Of a stretch of 64,000 nt of DNA, positions 37,921 to 47,235 are shown piece after piece. The stretch spans positions 9,521,001 to 9,585,000 of the forward strand of contig OX424563.1 in NCBI GenBank assembly GCA_949152475.1. Reading direction: 5' to 3'. Position 1 is the stretch's first letter. Every line of letters starts with the position of its first letter. The notes under the pieces were generated by a model. The model saw only the letters and a program-made list of their open reading frames with translations, did not search any database and was not told the DNA's origin. This DNA comes from Terebella lapidaria. Lineage: Eukaryota; Annelida; Polychaeta; Terebellida; Terebellidae. Both the position numbers and the translations under genes were made by a program.

Positions 37921-39015
37921 TTTATATCATCATTAATTATTACAATAATAATAATATTAATAATAATAATAATAATAATAACAATAATGCTAATAATAAT
38001 AATAAATAATTTGATGTTCCTATTAGTAAATACGAGCAATATGTGTAAGTAAAAAAAACAACACCAGCATAAACTATACATAATACATGCACGAACATCA
38101 TGTATAACATCGTTAAACAACAAAAAAACAAATTGTATGCAGTTATATCCTTATGTATGTATATAAATAATAACAAACAACATGTGTATATCGAAACAAC
38201 AACAACAATAGTGGCAATAAAAATCTAAATAAATAATATACAACTCCATGTGCAATATGCTAGGACGTGTACAACGACAGCAAATAAAGTCAATAACAAC
38301 AACAACAATAAAGCAAAAATATAATAATGATAATATAATAATAATATCATGTGTATCAAAGAATGTATCTGTAGATTTGTCCAAAATGCTGGAGAAATAT
38401 GTGCAAAATCAACGATAACAATGACCACATCAATACTATTGTATAACGTCAATAAGAAAACCAAAACTAAAGCATAAACACCTATATTTTTTATGTTTGT
38501 GTATGTAATGTTAAACCAATATGTGTATGTAAAAAACAGCAACAATATAAAATCCAACCATATAAAAATAACTCCATGACCATCAATTATACCGACGATA
38601 AAACAAACAATGAACAAATCATATACACTGGAGTGTCTATCTCTGTATATGTATAATAACACAGGCACGTGTGTATATCAACACCAGAGCAAAAATGGCA
38701 AAAATAATCTATCCATATAACATATGTGCACAATGCAAAATTCATAACAATAATAGTAATAATATATGGATCTTTATATACATGTACATGCAGAGAATGG
38801 CATATGTATAACAAAACGACAACAACAATAAATAATAATAATAATAATTTAAGATGATTAACTAAATTAAAATTTAAGATGAATAATTAAATTAATAATT
38901 AACACTATAATAATAATAATAATAATAATTTAATATGAGGGGATGACGCAGATGATGTGATGATTAGGACGAGGTACTTGAGTATGTCCATATGTCATTT
39001 GCATTGTCCAAACAT
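37921..39015. other. AT-rich non-coding DNA with ATA/ATT microsatellites
   Basis: Several AAT/ATA tracts (about 37943-38007, 38828-38847 and 38909-38931) and two diverged copies of an AT-rich repeat (from about 38038 and 38518). The segment 38940-39015 just downstream of the Helentron stop codon is its probable 3' region. No terminal hairpin was securely identified. Confidence 0.55.
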
Positions 39016-42000
39016 TCAAACTTTTGTTGTTAGAAAGGTAGCATCATGGTCTGAATAATATATGTCACACACATCTACAAATGACTGAATCTTGGACGCT
39101 GGTGAATTTTTATTGTAATATATATGATCCAAAAGACTACCCGAATCTGTAGTTGGTTTGTCAACATACTGATCAAATCCATAATACTTCATCATTCTAA
39201 CAATAGACGAATCCTGACTATCAATTAAATCATCATTGAAGTCTCCGACAACTACTGTTGGAACACTGAGTGGCATCATCTGCAATAATGATTCTAGTAG
39301 TGCAACAAATCTTGACATTGGTGTCGATGGTGGCCTGTACACTACAACAACAATGAGGCGCCTAGTTGTATTTTTTATCAAGACCACATTTGATTCCAAT
39401 CCTTCTACATCAAACAGAAGTTCTTCAGTGTTCAACCAGTCAGCAGTACACACCAGAAGTCCATGACTATTTCTATGCTCATCTGTGTTTTTCCTTGATG
39501 CGACATATTTGTACTTTTCCAGAAAATGATCAATTTGATGATCTTTCGATAAGTAAGTTTCTGTAAAGCACATTATTTCACAGTGCGAGTACATGCTATC
39601 ACCTGCCACACAAAGGTCATTCATTTTTTCTAGGAAATATCTTATGTTGAGATGTCCAATTGTCAGCCATATTGGTTTTTCCAACTTATTCATGTGTCGA
39701 ACAGGCATAGGTGGTAACAGATTTTTGCGCATGTCATCCATAACAGGCAATACTTTTTTATTTGCACGAATTCCTGAAGCATCAAAATCGGTTATGTACA
39801 AATCACAAAGTTTTTTTACACGACTGAACGCCACATACGCTTGTCCATTTCCAAATTTCTTTGCACCTTTCATACTGACAACAATTTTCTCTAAAGTGAG
39901 ACCTTGACACTTGTGAATTGTAATTGCCCAGGCTAAAGTCAAAGGAAATTGCAAACGCGTCACCTGTGTAGTCTTGTGTCCAACTTTGTCAAACATGCCC
40001 TCATGACGCTTAATTGGCACAGCTTCTGGAAATTCGTCTTTCCACTGACTAACAGCAATAGCATGTTTTCCCACATTCGGGTTGCTGAATTTCACAAACA
40101 CAATGACAACATTACCGGAGTTGTTCTGTTTCATCCCTTGTACTGATCCTATGACACCATTAACAAGGCCATCTGACACATCAATGTTATATATCAGCAT
40201 AACCTTTGCGCCCACTGCCAATTCTAACTCTGTATGAAGTCCAGCAGTTTCTGATCTTTTTTGTCGAGTACATACATTTGTTAAATCAATCAGCCCGGTG
40301 CTATCCTTTTTGCTATCCACTGCAGGAATTGTCACTCGATCGGACTCAGGTGCAATGTCTACTAGTCTCTGTGCATTCCATGCATCGACGTCAGCATTGA
40401 AAGCAAAGACATGCAAGGCATTCATTGGATAGTCAGGATGTGTCTGATCAATGTTTCTGGACTGTAAAATTTCTATGTCTTCATCAGTTGCAATCCCAGT
40501 TCTCAGTCGGCACAATAGCTCTGCAAAGTCGGTGTCCCCTATTTGTCTCATAATTTCATCTAGCTCATGCAGCATAAAATGATCCTTCCAGAGCGAGCCA
40601 CTCAAATTTGCTAATTTACTCTTGTATGGACTGTATATTTGTGACTGACGTACAGGTGGTAATTGGTATAGGTCACCAACTGCTAAGATACAAACATTTC
40701 CAAAAAGTGTGTCATCGCCTGTATTTCCCTTGATCTCACATAGTCTTTTGTGGATACTGAGCAGCATATCAGAGCCAACCATGGAAATTTCGTCTATGAC
40801 CAACACCACCACATTTTCTAGATTGGAACGAAGTGTGTTCATCTTTTCAAATGTCAGTGCATCTGCGCTGTTTCCATACTTCAAGATTCGCAAAAGCAAA
40901 GCCGAATGAACAGTCATTCCATCGATACTGAATGCTGCCACGCCTGTGGGTGCTGTCAGTAATATGATGATGTCTGTAGGTTTTACTTTTCTCGACAAAC
41001 GCAATAGCTTTTTCGTTTCTGCGTGTATCAATTTAATAACATGACTCTTACCGACACCACCAGGTCCACTCAAAAATATTCTATAAGGCTTCACAGGTCT
41101 GCCATTTTTCATGTCTAGTACAGCATCCTTACACCATTGTCTGTGAAACATCACAATTTGCTTTTGTTTGTCATTCAGGCTGCGCATCATCATTCTAATC
41201 TCTTTTGGTGACAAATCAGTTTGGTTCTTCTCTTTTTCATAACGAAGTGCAATATCAGATGTTGGAGGACACTGCGGATTTTCAAACATTGATGCATTTG
41301 CAGCTAAATCCTCATCAGCAATATCCAAACTAATTTCAACAGGTTCATTCCTGTCCTGTTTTTCAGCATGTTCATTGCCTGGTGCTAACTCAGCCCATAT
41401 GTGTTCTGGTGCCCCATTATGTTGATTGTGTTCCATAGCTTGTTCCATGTCTGCCACATCTGAACAATATAAACTCTCATTTGACGTTACAATGTCTACC
41501 ACACTTTCGTAGCGTTCAAGGTAGTTGTCAAAATCTCCCAAGATATCAACTTGTTCTACTCGCCAAGGAAAGTACAACATTAACTTGGATCGGAAGAAAT
41601 TTGATGGTTCTTTTTCCATGCTGACTTTCCTGAATCTTATGACAGCTTCTTGTCTTCTTTTGCGCATTATTGTTTTACCATCTTTCAGTTTAATTTGCTT
41701 TGGCATATTCAGCCTTCTTGCATCGTCAGATGGGTCTTCATTCTCTTCAAGTACTGAAGGCACACTGTCATCACTGTCATTATCGTTCTCATTGTAGTTT
41801 ACTGAATAATTTGCAGCAAACTCTGCAAGGCACATAGCTTCCAATGCATCAGGTCTCAAAGCGTACCGCTCTACTACGTTGCTTTGAAAAACGTCTTCAT
41901 CTCCATCGTCGGCATCTTTTAACTGCTCTTTTGTTTTCAACACTGCAACTCGTTGGTCTACTGGGTCAGTATTGACAAACACGACCTTGCGACTCAATTT

Positions 42001-45000
42001 CTTCAAGGGCATTGACAATATTCTGTACGCTGCTTCTTGTGCACTCAGTTCTCTGTGATTCAGAAACGTAGCCCCAATATGCCTCATCATGCTCTGTACA
42101 TCTTTATCATGATACTCTTTACATGCCTGCTTCAGTAATTCTCCCATTCCACTTTCATCTTTTGTAAGATAACTAGCGATATAAGCAACACATGCCCATG
42201 GGTCTAAAATCATCTGTATGTCGATGTTGGCTTTCCATGCTTTCATCAAAGTTGGATTGTATTGGTTGATATTTTGTTCCTTTGGCGTCCTCTCCATCAC
42301 AACATTTGAACCTTTTTGAGAAACTGACAGGGCAGACATATACTGTTGTTCTGTAATACCTGCTTGATCACATAGGTCATGTAATGAAATATCACTACAG
42401 TCTTTCGCTGTCAATATGTCCTGCACATTTTTCAGAGTGTCCTTGGCAGTTATTTTCGTTTGTTGACTCAATTCGTCAGTGTCAGGTTCTCTGGCAATCA
42501 TTGTTTTTGCACTGGGTGGTTTGGGGAAATGAAATCGACATGATCCTCTCTTCCGGCAGTAAGATGAATGACTGTGGCCTTGTACTTTTGTCACCAAATC
42601 TGACAGCTCTGGGTCATCATCTGGTAAAGCACACGTGATGTACTTGTCAATGAATTCACATAACTTTTCATCCGAATCTTTGTCAATTTTAGGAGCATTC
42701 TTTATCCACAGCAAAGTATGTGCATGAGGTGACCCACGAGCTTGAAACTCTATTCTGATAACATAGTGCAATACTTCTCCTACTGGTCGAGCGTTTGATT
42801 TTAACACGTCTTTGAAGAATAACTCCAGTCGGTATTGGAATTGCCTTGCAGCTGTTACAGGATTGCGTCTGAGCCAATCGCATTTTTCTTTGTACGACAT
42901 TTTAGCAACTTCTTCATCAGTCAAGATCGTGCCATATTGTTGTGCAATTGTCTGAATTATATCTGGCCATTGCATGTCTGCACAAGATAAAGTCAAGAAA
43001 AATGTCGGTAAGCCAAATTGTCGGATCATTGCTAACACGTCATACAACAATGTCTGAAAGTAACCAGGTGTACCTCGAACATTTTTTAGGATCTTGTATG
43101 CAACATCTGCTTTCAACATATCATTTAACTTACTCACATTCTTCAGCAAGCCAACATTCAATCTTTCTCCTTGAAATTCTTTACCAGCACATCTGCGATA
43201 TATGTAATGGTTTATGTCACTGTGAACTTGCTGATTCTCCACTGCATACTGTGCACTGAGCAGATACTCCACGGACTGCGCAAATCTACCGTCACGATCA
43301 AGTAGTCTTTGATTGAAGTACTTTCTTGGGGTTAAATGAACTTCTCTATCCGTAGTCATGGCATTTGTTCCATCAGGATACTTCTCTGGGTTCGAGAGTT
43401 CTTCGAAGTAAGGATCACTCAATAACGGTATCGGTTTTTGGTCTTCGGCAGGAGCAATGTTCAGTGTTGCATTTTCAAACTGTGAAGAGTCGTTTATGAC
43501 GCTAGACTCATGTGGCAATCCTCGAGTGGCTACAGCATTTTCAAAAGCTTTCCGGTCTTCTTCCTCCAAGTCAGCATCTGATTCGATAGCACTCTCTTCC
43601 CCAATATCATTTTGTGATTTCACTTCAGCAACTTCTTTCTCTTCCGTTGGTACAAGTATAACATAATGGTTTTGCCCGATCAGTCCCAAGTCAAATTCGT
43701 TGTTTATATCATTCCTGGATACCACAAGAATAGGTACATCATGGCCAGTCTGGTGAACTTTTATTTTCAATGAATAATAATCAGCAATTGCTTGCAAAGC
43801 AATGTTTTCTCCCCACTGATTACCATAGCTCAGGTCATCTAGATATTTTATCCACCGCACCTCTTTTCGTGATTCAAAGTCTTCAATTCTTTCTATAGCT
43901 CTGTCTACTTCAGATGGTTGCTCAGTATCTGCGTGCCCATTTCCACATCTTTCATCTACATCAATCCTCGCACATACGAAATCACGATACCACTCTGAAT
44001 GTTCCCTCATGTGTTCTGCTGTTACGTTGCGCAGATTTTCTGGCGTCACCCTGACTACACGAAGTCGTTCCAATTGGTAGCACACTGAACTGAACATGCA
44101 GTTTCCATCACCTGGTACGTCAATCACAGTCATTTCTTTGCCATTGGCAACATCATGGATTGTGTTATTAACATTACTGAGGACTTGCTGAATAGATACA
44201 GGTCTTTCAAAGTTGGCCTTCATTTCATCAGGCGATATGGTATCTGTACTAACGATCACCCTGTCATATTGTTCTTTGGTAACGTTGGCATCAACTGTGG
44301 TATCAGTAAATGTAACCTCGGATTCATCTGATTTTGTCATAGCATGCCACAGCTCTGGACTGTCTACCTGTGCATCCTCTTCCCAGTTGTCATTTATTTT
44401 CACATCTTTGTAATGTGGGTTATCAGCTTTCAATCGTTTCAAAGCAGCCATTACTCGTTGTGGATCAACATATTGGAACATGTAGTGGCTTTTATAAGCT
44501 TGCTTTCTTTTAAATTTCAGAGGTATCAGTTGGCTTTCGGATGGCAGTCGTGGGAACAAACTGCACACAGTCTCAATTTTAGATGGAACGTTCACTGCTG
44601 GTCCATGAATTCCATGCTGTCTGCCTCTTGGTAACCCCACCATTTTCATAAACGGGATACGTTTACAAACAAGACGTATTTCAAGACTGTTTAGTTCTTT
44701 GAGTTCAGCTGGTGGATCCACTAACGTTAACTTGTTTGCTTTTGATTGTGCTGGAATTTTTCCACGCTTCAAGCAAGCATGACATGTTCTGCATATCCAT
44801 TCACCATCATGAGCTGATCTGACTCTGTAGTGAAGTGCTTGTTTTATTACTGATTTTGGTGTTTTTATGTACTGGGTATCATCAAGGTGCCGAACTGTTA
44901 CTCTGTACATTAGTCGATGACAACAACAGCAAACATAATTACAAGAATCTTTCACTTTGTCCAGAAAATTGTTTACTACACGTGTGATGCTGGGGATAGA

Positions 45001-45912
45001 ACATTTTTTTGTGATTCTCCTGATTTTCATAACATTTTTCATTTTCTCCAAGCGTTCATTTCGTTTGTGGGGTGATTCTTCCTGTCTAATACATTGTTTG
45101 GCTTCCTTGTCTTTTTGCAAACGTTCAATTCGTTTGTCGTTTGTTTCTTCTATTCTTACAGTTGTCATCCCTTTTCTCACTTTTTCCAAACGTTCACTCC
45201 TCCTTTGTGGCGATTCTTCCCGTCTAGTTCTTTGCTTGCCCTCATTGTCTTTTTGCAAACGTTTACTTCGTTTGTCCATTGTTTCTTCTGATCTTACAGT
45301 CGCCATGCGTTTTCTCACATTTTCCAAACGTTCACTTCGTCTGTACGGTGATTCTTCCCGTCTAGTTTTTTGCGTGGCTTCCTTGTCTTTTTGCAAACGT
45401 TCACTTCGTTTGTCTGCTGTTTCTTCTAATCTTACAGTCGTCATGCTTTTTCTCACTTTTTCCAAACGTTCACTTCTTTTCTCTGATGTTTCTTCTAATC
45501 GTACAGTCGTCATGCTTTTTCTCACTTTCTCCAAACGTTCACTTCTTTTTTGTGTTGTTTCTTCTAATCTTACAGTCGTCATGCTTTTTCTCACTTTTTC
45601 CAAACGTTCACTTCTTTTTTCTGGGGTTTCTTCTAATCTTACAGTCGTCATGTTTTTTCTCACTTTTTCCAAACGTTCACTTCTTTTTTCTGGGGTTTCT
45701 TCTAATCTTACAGTCGTCATATGTTTTTTCACTTTTTCCAATCGACATCGATGTTCATCTTCGTTTTCTCTTTCACGTGCTTTTTGTGCTTGTTTTCTAA
45801 GCTTTGCTAGTCGCTCTATTTCTTGTTCTTTTGTTTCATTTTTACGTTTATTTTGCATTCTAAGTCTGTTTTCTTTCGACCTTTGTTCAGCACTTCTTTT
45901 TCGGCGTGGCAT
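39016..45912 (-). CDS. Helentron-type Helitron polyprotein (OTU, Rep, helicase, EEP endonuclease)
   Basis: A single uninterrupted frame of 2298 codons. In order: basic N-terminus, ten 23-residue charged repeats (about 65-294), a Cys-rich region CNYVCCCCH (324-332) with WICRTCHAC (372-380), and an OTU-type protease (DGNC, Asp602/Cys605, with NHY His749). Then comes a Helitron-like region from about 870 (RFAQSVEYL), Rep HUH (RGSPHAH, His1063 and His1065) and Y2 motif (Tyr1244, Tyr1248, Lys1251). The Pif1-like helicase has Walker A GPGGVGKS (Lys1622), Walker B VIDE (Asp1707), GDLYQLPP and a late QAYVAFSR motif. Last is an EEP/AP-like endonuclease (GHLNIR Asn2089, GDFNDD Asp2224, SDHD His2289). 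Rep nicks and joins single-stranded DNA and the helicase unwinds it, giving rolling-circle transposition. OTU plus EEP is the known Helentron layout. The ATG at 45912 begins a basic MPRRKRS. Intactness suggests recent activity. Confidence 0.93.
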   Translation of the reverse strand: MPRRKRSAEQRSKENRLRMQNKRKNETKEQEIERLAKLRKQAQKARERENEDEHRCRLEKVKKHMTTVRLEETPEKRSERLEKVRKNMTTVRLEETPEKRSERLEKVRKSMTTVRLEETTQKRSERLEKVRKSMTTVRLEETSEKRSERLEKVRKSMTTVRLEETADKRSERLQKDKEATQKTRREESPYRRSERLENVRKRMATVRSEETMDKRSKRLQKDNEGKQRTRREESPQRRSERLEKVRKGMTTVRIEETNDKRIERLQKDKEAKQCIRQEESPHKRNERLEKMKNVMKIRRITKKCSIPSITRVVNNFLDKVKDSCNYVCCCCHRLMYRVTVRHLDDTQYIKTPKSVIKQALHYRVRSAHDGEWICRTCHACLKRGKIPAQSKANKLTLVDPPAELKELNSLEIRLVCKRIPFMKMVGLPRGRQHGIHGPAVNVPSKIETVCSLFPRLPSESQLIPLKFKRKQAYKSHYMFQYVDPQRVMAALKRLKADNPHYKDVKINDNWEEDAQVDSPELWHAMTKSDESEVTFTDTTVDANVTKEQYDRVIVSTDTISPDEMKANFERPVSIQQVLSNVNNTIHDVANGKEMTVIDVPGDGNCMFSSVCYQLERLRVVRVTPENLRNVTAEHMREHSEWYRDFVCARIDVDERCGNGHADTEQPSEVDRAIERIEDFESRKEVRWIKYLDDLSYGNQWGENIALQAIADYYSLKIKVHQTGHDVPILVVSRNDINNEFDLGLIGQNHYVILVPTEEKEVAEVKSQNDIGEESAIESDADLEEEDRKAFENAVATRGLPHESSVINDSSQFENATLNIAPAEDQKPIPLLSDPYFEELSNPEKYPDGTNAMTTDREVHLTPRKYFNQRLLDRDGRFAQSVEYLLSAQYAVENQQVHSDINHYIYRRCAGKEFQGERLNVGLLKNVSKLNDMLKADVAYKILKNVRGTPGYFQTLLYDVLAMIRQFGLPTFFLTLSCADMQWPDIIQTIAQQYGTILTDEEVAKMSYKEKCDWLRRNPVTAARQFQYRLELFFKDVLKSNARPVGEVLHYVIRIEFQARGSPHAHTLLWIKNAPKIDKDSDEKLCEFIDKYITCALPDDDPELSDLVTKVQGHSHSSYCRKRGSCRFHFPKPPSAKTMIAREPDTDELSQQTKITAKDTLKNVQDILTAKDCSDISLHDLCDQAGITEQQYMSALSVSQKGSNVVMERTPKEQNINQYNPTLMKAWKANIDIQMILDPWACVAYIASYLTKDESGMGELLKQACKEYHDKDVQSMMRHIGATFLNHRELSAQEAAYRILSMPLKKLSRKVVFVNTDPVDQRVAVLKTKEQLKDADDGDEDVFQSNVVERYALRPDALEAMCLAEFAANYSVNYNENDNDSDDSVPSVLEENEDPSDDARRLNMPKQIKLKDGKTIMRKRRQEAVIRFRKVSMEKEPSNFFRSKLMLYFPWRVEQVDILGDFDNYLERYESVVDIVTSNESLYCSDVADMEQAMEHNQHNGAPEHIWAELAPGNEHAEKQDRNEPVEISLDIADEDLAANASMFENPQCPPTSDIALRYEKEKNQTDLSPKEIRMMMRSLNDKQKQIVMFHRQWCKDAVLDMKNGRPVKPYRIFLSGPGGVGKSHVIKLIHAETKKLLRLSRKVKPTDIIILLTAPTGVAAFSIDGMTVHSALLLRILKYGNSADALTFEKMNTLRSNLENVVVLVIDEISMVGSDMLLSIHKRLCEIKGNTGDDTLFGNVCILAVGDLYQLPPVRQSQIYSPYKSKLANLSGSLWKDHFMLHELDEIMRQIGDTDFAELLCRLRTGIATDEDIEILQSRNIDQTHPDYPMNALHVFAFNADVDAWNAQRLVDIAPESDRVTIPAVDSKKDSTGLIDLTNVCTRQKRSETAGLHTELELAVGAKVMLIYNIDVSDGLVNGVIGSVQGMKQNNSGNVVIVFVKFSNPNVGKHAIAVSQWKDEFPEAVPIKRHEGMFDKVGHKTTQVTRLQFPLTLAWAITIHKCQGLTLEKIVVSMKGAKKFGNGQAYVAFSRVKKLCDLYITDFDASGIRANKKVLPVMDDMRKNLLPPMPVRHMNKLEKPIWLTIGHLNIRYFLEKMNDLCVAGDSMYSHCEIMCFTETYLSKDHQIDHFLEKYKYVASRKNTDEHRNSHGLLVCTADWLNTEELLFDVEGLESNVVLIKNTTRRLIVVVVYRPPSTPMSRFVALLESLLQMMPLSVPTVVVGDFNDDLIDSQDSSIVRMMKYYGFDQYVDKPTTDSGSLLDHIYYNKNSPASKIQSFVDVCDIYYSDHDATFLTTKV
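39016..45912 (-). mobile_element. Helentron (autonomous Helitron), termini undetermined
   Basis: The coding region defines the minimum extent. Helitrons make no target-site duplication and have short, weakly conserved ends, so the borders could not be read by eye. The left (3') border should lie between about 38850 and 39015, and the right (5') border somewhere between 45920 and about 46900. The tandem stem-loops at 46574-46712 may lie within or next to the 5' region. No promoter could be identified. Confidence 0.8.
45031..45720 (-). repeat. Ten in-frame 69-bp (23-residue) repeats in the Helentron gene
   Basis: Successive units begin about every 69 bp (Met codons at 45718-45720, 45649-45651 and 45580-45582, and onward). 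Each follows MTTVRLEETPEKRSERL, then EKVRKS or QKDKEA. Later units alternate between the E-K-V-R-K and Q-K-D-K-E type, so the array carries a two-unit (46-residue) pattern in its distal half. The charged heptad-like composition suggests a long helix or coiled coil. The antisense frame over the same stretch (44957-45937, plus) is an artefact. Confidence 0.9.
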
Positions 45913-46573
45913 TGTGACAAAATTATACTTGATATAGCTCGTATAGTAATTTACCTATATTTCACATTCAATAGTCAACCACAATATAATTCAAAGCTTA
46001 TTTATACTGATCTATTATCAAGCGTTTATTCTGCTTTGTTGCAATATTTATTACACAGATAAAAAGATGACATGTACACGGACAAATCAATTTGTGAACG
46101 TTATGATAAGCGGGATGATACTCAAAAATTTACTTGATTCGTTGTGATATGTTTGGAGCGTTATGATGAAGAACACCAAATGTTCACATAAAATTTATTG
46201 TCAAGTGTATACATGTATCAGTTCAGATAACTTCAATAATCTATTCAATCAAATTTTCGTCCAAAACTTGATTGAAATCAATTGATGCAATTGATAAATT
46301 TATCAATTTGCAACAATATCACTGTTTGCATAAAAATTCAATTTTGCAATAAATTTTGTTTCTGTCAATCAAATGCAAACAGACAAATTTGTACTCAAAT
46401 CAATTGCAGATTCTGTGTACACAATGATGTCCAAACTTTGAATACACAAGACTGAATCTGTTTTCTTTTGTTATCACCACGTCAACTCCCCTGATGTGGT
46501 TAGGATCAGGATCAATGCAATATCTTTGTCTTTGACTTTGTTTTTGTCTTTGTCAATGTTTTTTTCAAGAACA
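45913..46573. other. Helentron upstream region, AT-rich, no gene seen
   Basis: Upstream of the Helentron start codon. It contains repeated CAATTGAT/AATCAATT-like words (46220-46400) and a pyrimidine-rich stretch TTTGTCTTTGACTTTG (46520-46560) just before the stem-loops. No TATA box or initiator could be assigned. Confidence 0.5.
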
Positions 46574-46712
46574 GGTTGTGACAAGGGAGAGCCCGTGGAA
46601 GCCTATATTAGCACTTCTAGCTCTATTTGTCACAACCGAGAAATGACAGGTTTTGACAGGCAGGAGCCCGTGGAAGCCTATATTAGCACTTCTGGCTCAA
46701 TCTGTCAAAACC
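46574..46712. repeat. Tandem pair of 64-nt stem-loops with compensatory changes
   Basis: Unit 1 (46574-46637) is closed by GGTTGTGACAA/TTGTCACAACC, and unit 2 (46649-46712) by GGTTTTGACAG/CTGTCAAAACC. Each is a perfect 11-bp stem. Two stem positions changed on both sides (G-C to T-A, and A-T to G-C), so pairing is kept while sequence differs. Between the stems are nearly identical 42-nt cores, with inner stems GAGC/GCTC and GAAG/CTTC and a 12-nt loop CCTATATTAGCA. The period is 75 bp. No hammerhead core was seen. Transcription and strand are unknown. Confidence 0.75.
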
Positions 46713-46964
46713 AAAAAAAAAGCAAAAAAGCTGCACCAGGCTGTCGTCAGACAAAGACTCCTGCAATTAAACAAAATCAATTGTTAGCATTTGGAATTCT
46801 TTTTATCTCAATGTTTAAGAAAACAAAATCACAAAACATTTACTTCATTTGATAGTAATTTGAGAATTGTAATTGGTACATAGTCCAGGCTAACTAACAA
46901 GATTGACTGATAAAAATCCATAATGCTAATACAATCAGTTTTGTGGTAATAATGTGCATTTTTC
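46713..46964. other. Non-coding, nothing recognised
   Basis: Purine-rich stretch after the stem-loops, then AT-rich DNA. If the exon-like segment at 46965-47045 is real, 46964 downward would be its 3' untranslated region. Confidence 0.4.
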
Positions 46965-47045
46965 CTACACGGCAAGCCCAGGAGGTGCAGGAGGCAGACA
47001 GCAGGAACACTCCAGCTCAGAACAGCACGACAAATGACACGCAGT
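46965..47045 (-). other. Candidate terminal exon (Cys-rich frame to stop)
   Basis: On the minus strand, a strong acceptor (GTATCTGTTTCAG) precedes 47045. The 81 bases that follow are GC-rich against the background. In one frame they read 26 residues with six cysteines (CHLSCCSELECSCC) to a TAG at 46965-46967. The intron from 47046 to 47199 would be 154 bp. The upstream microexon is not open in the matching phase, so a coding join is not supported. It could be a non-coding transcript. Confidence 0.3.
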
Positions 47046-47199
47046 CTGAAACAGATACAAAAAGTTCATGGTATATACATTTCAAAAAATAGTATACAAT
47101 GTACATACATTGTGTCAGAAATTCAGCTGTGAAGATATTTAAATCGTTGTGACAAGTATTGCGCCAACTTCAATGGCGAGTATTGTTACACATACTCAC

Positions 47200-47235
47200 C
47201 AAGCAGGCAGAACTTCAACGATCGGTGAGTCACAC
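47200..47235 (-). other. Candidate 36-nt microexon with canonical splice sites
   Basis: The minus strand reads a pyrimidine-rich acceptor (TTTGTTTATTTTTCAG) before 47235 and a near-ideal donor (CTTG|GTGAGTATG) after 47200. The block is GC-richer than its surroundings. Of its three frames, one has stops, one makes a stop at the next junction, and one runs on to a TGA in the next exon. This leaves a non-coding or decayed transcript as likely as a gene. Confidence 0.35.

Noticed and set aside
37827..38814. Leu/Ile/Tyr-rich minus-strand frames that look like membrane proteins
   Set aside because: Produced by AAT/ATA microsatellites and AT-rich repeats; no start or splice context.
44957..45937. 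326-codon plus-strand frame opposite the Helentron N-terminus
   Set aside because: Antisense image of the 69-bp coding repeats; the Ser/Leu/Phe-rich translation is a by-product.
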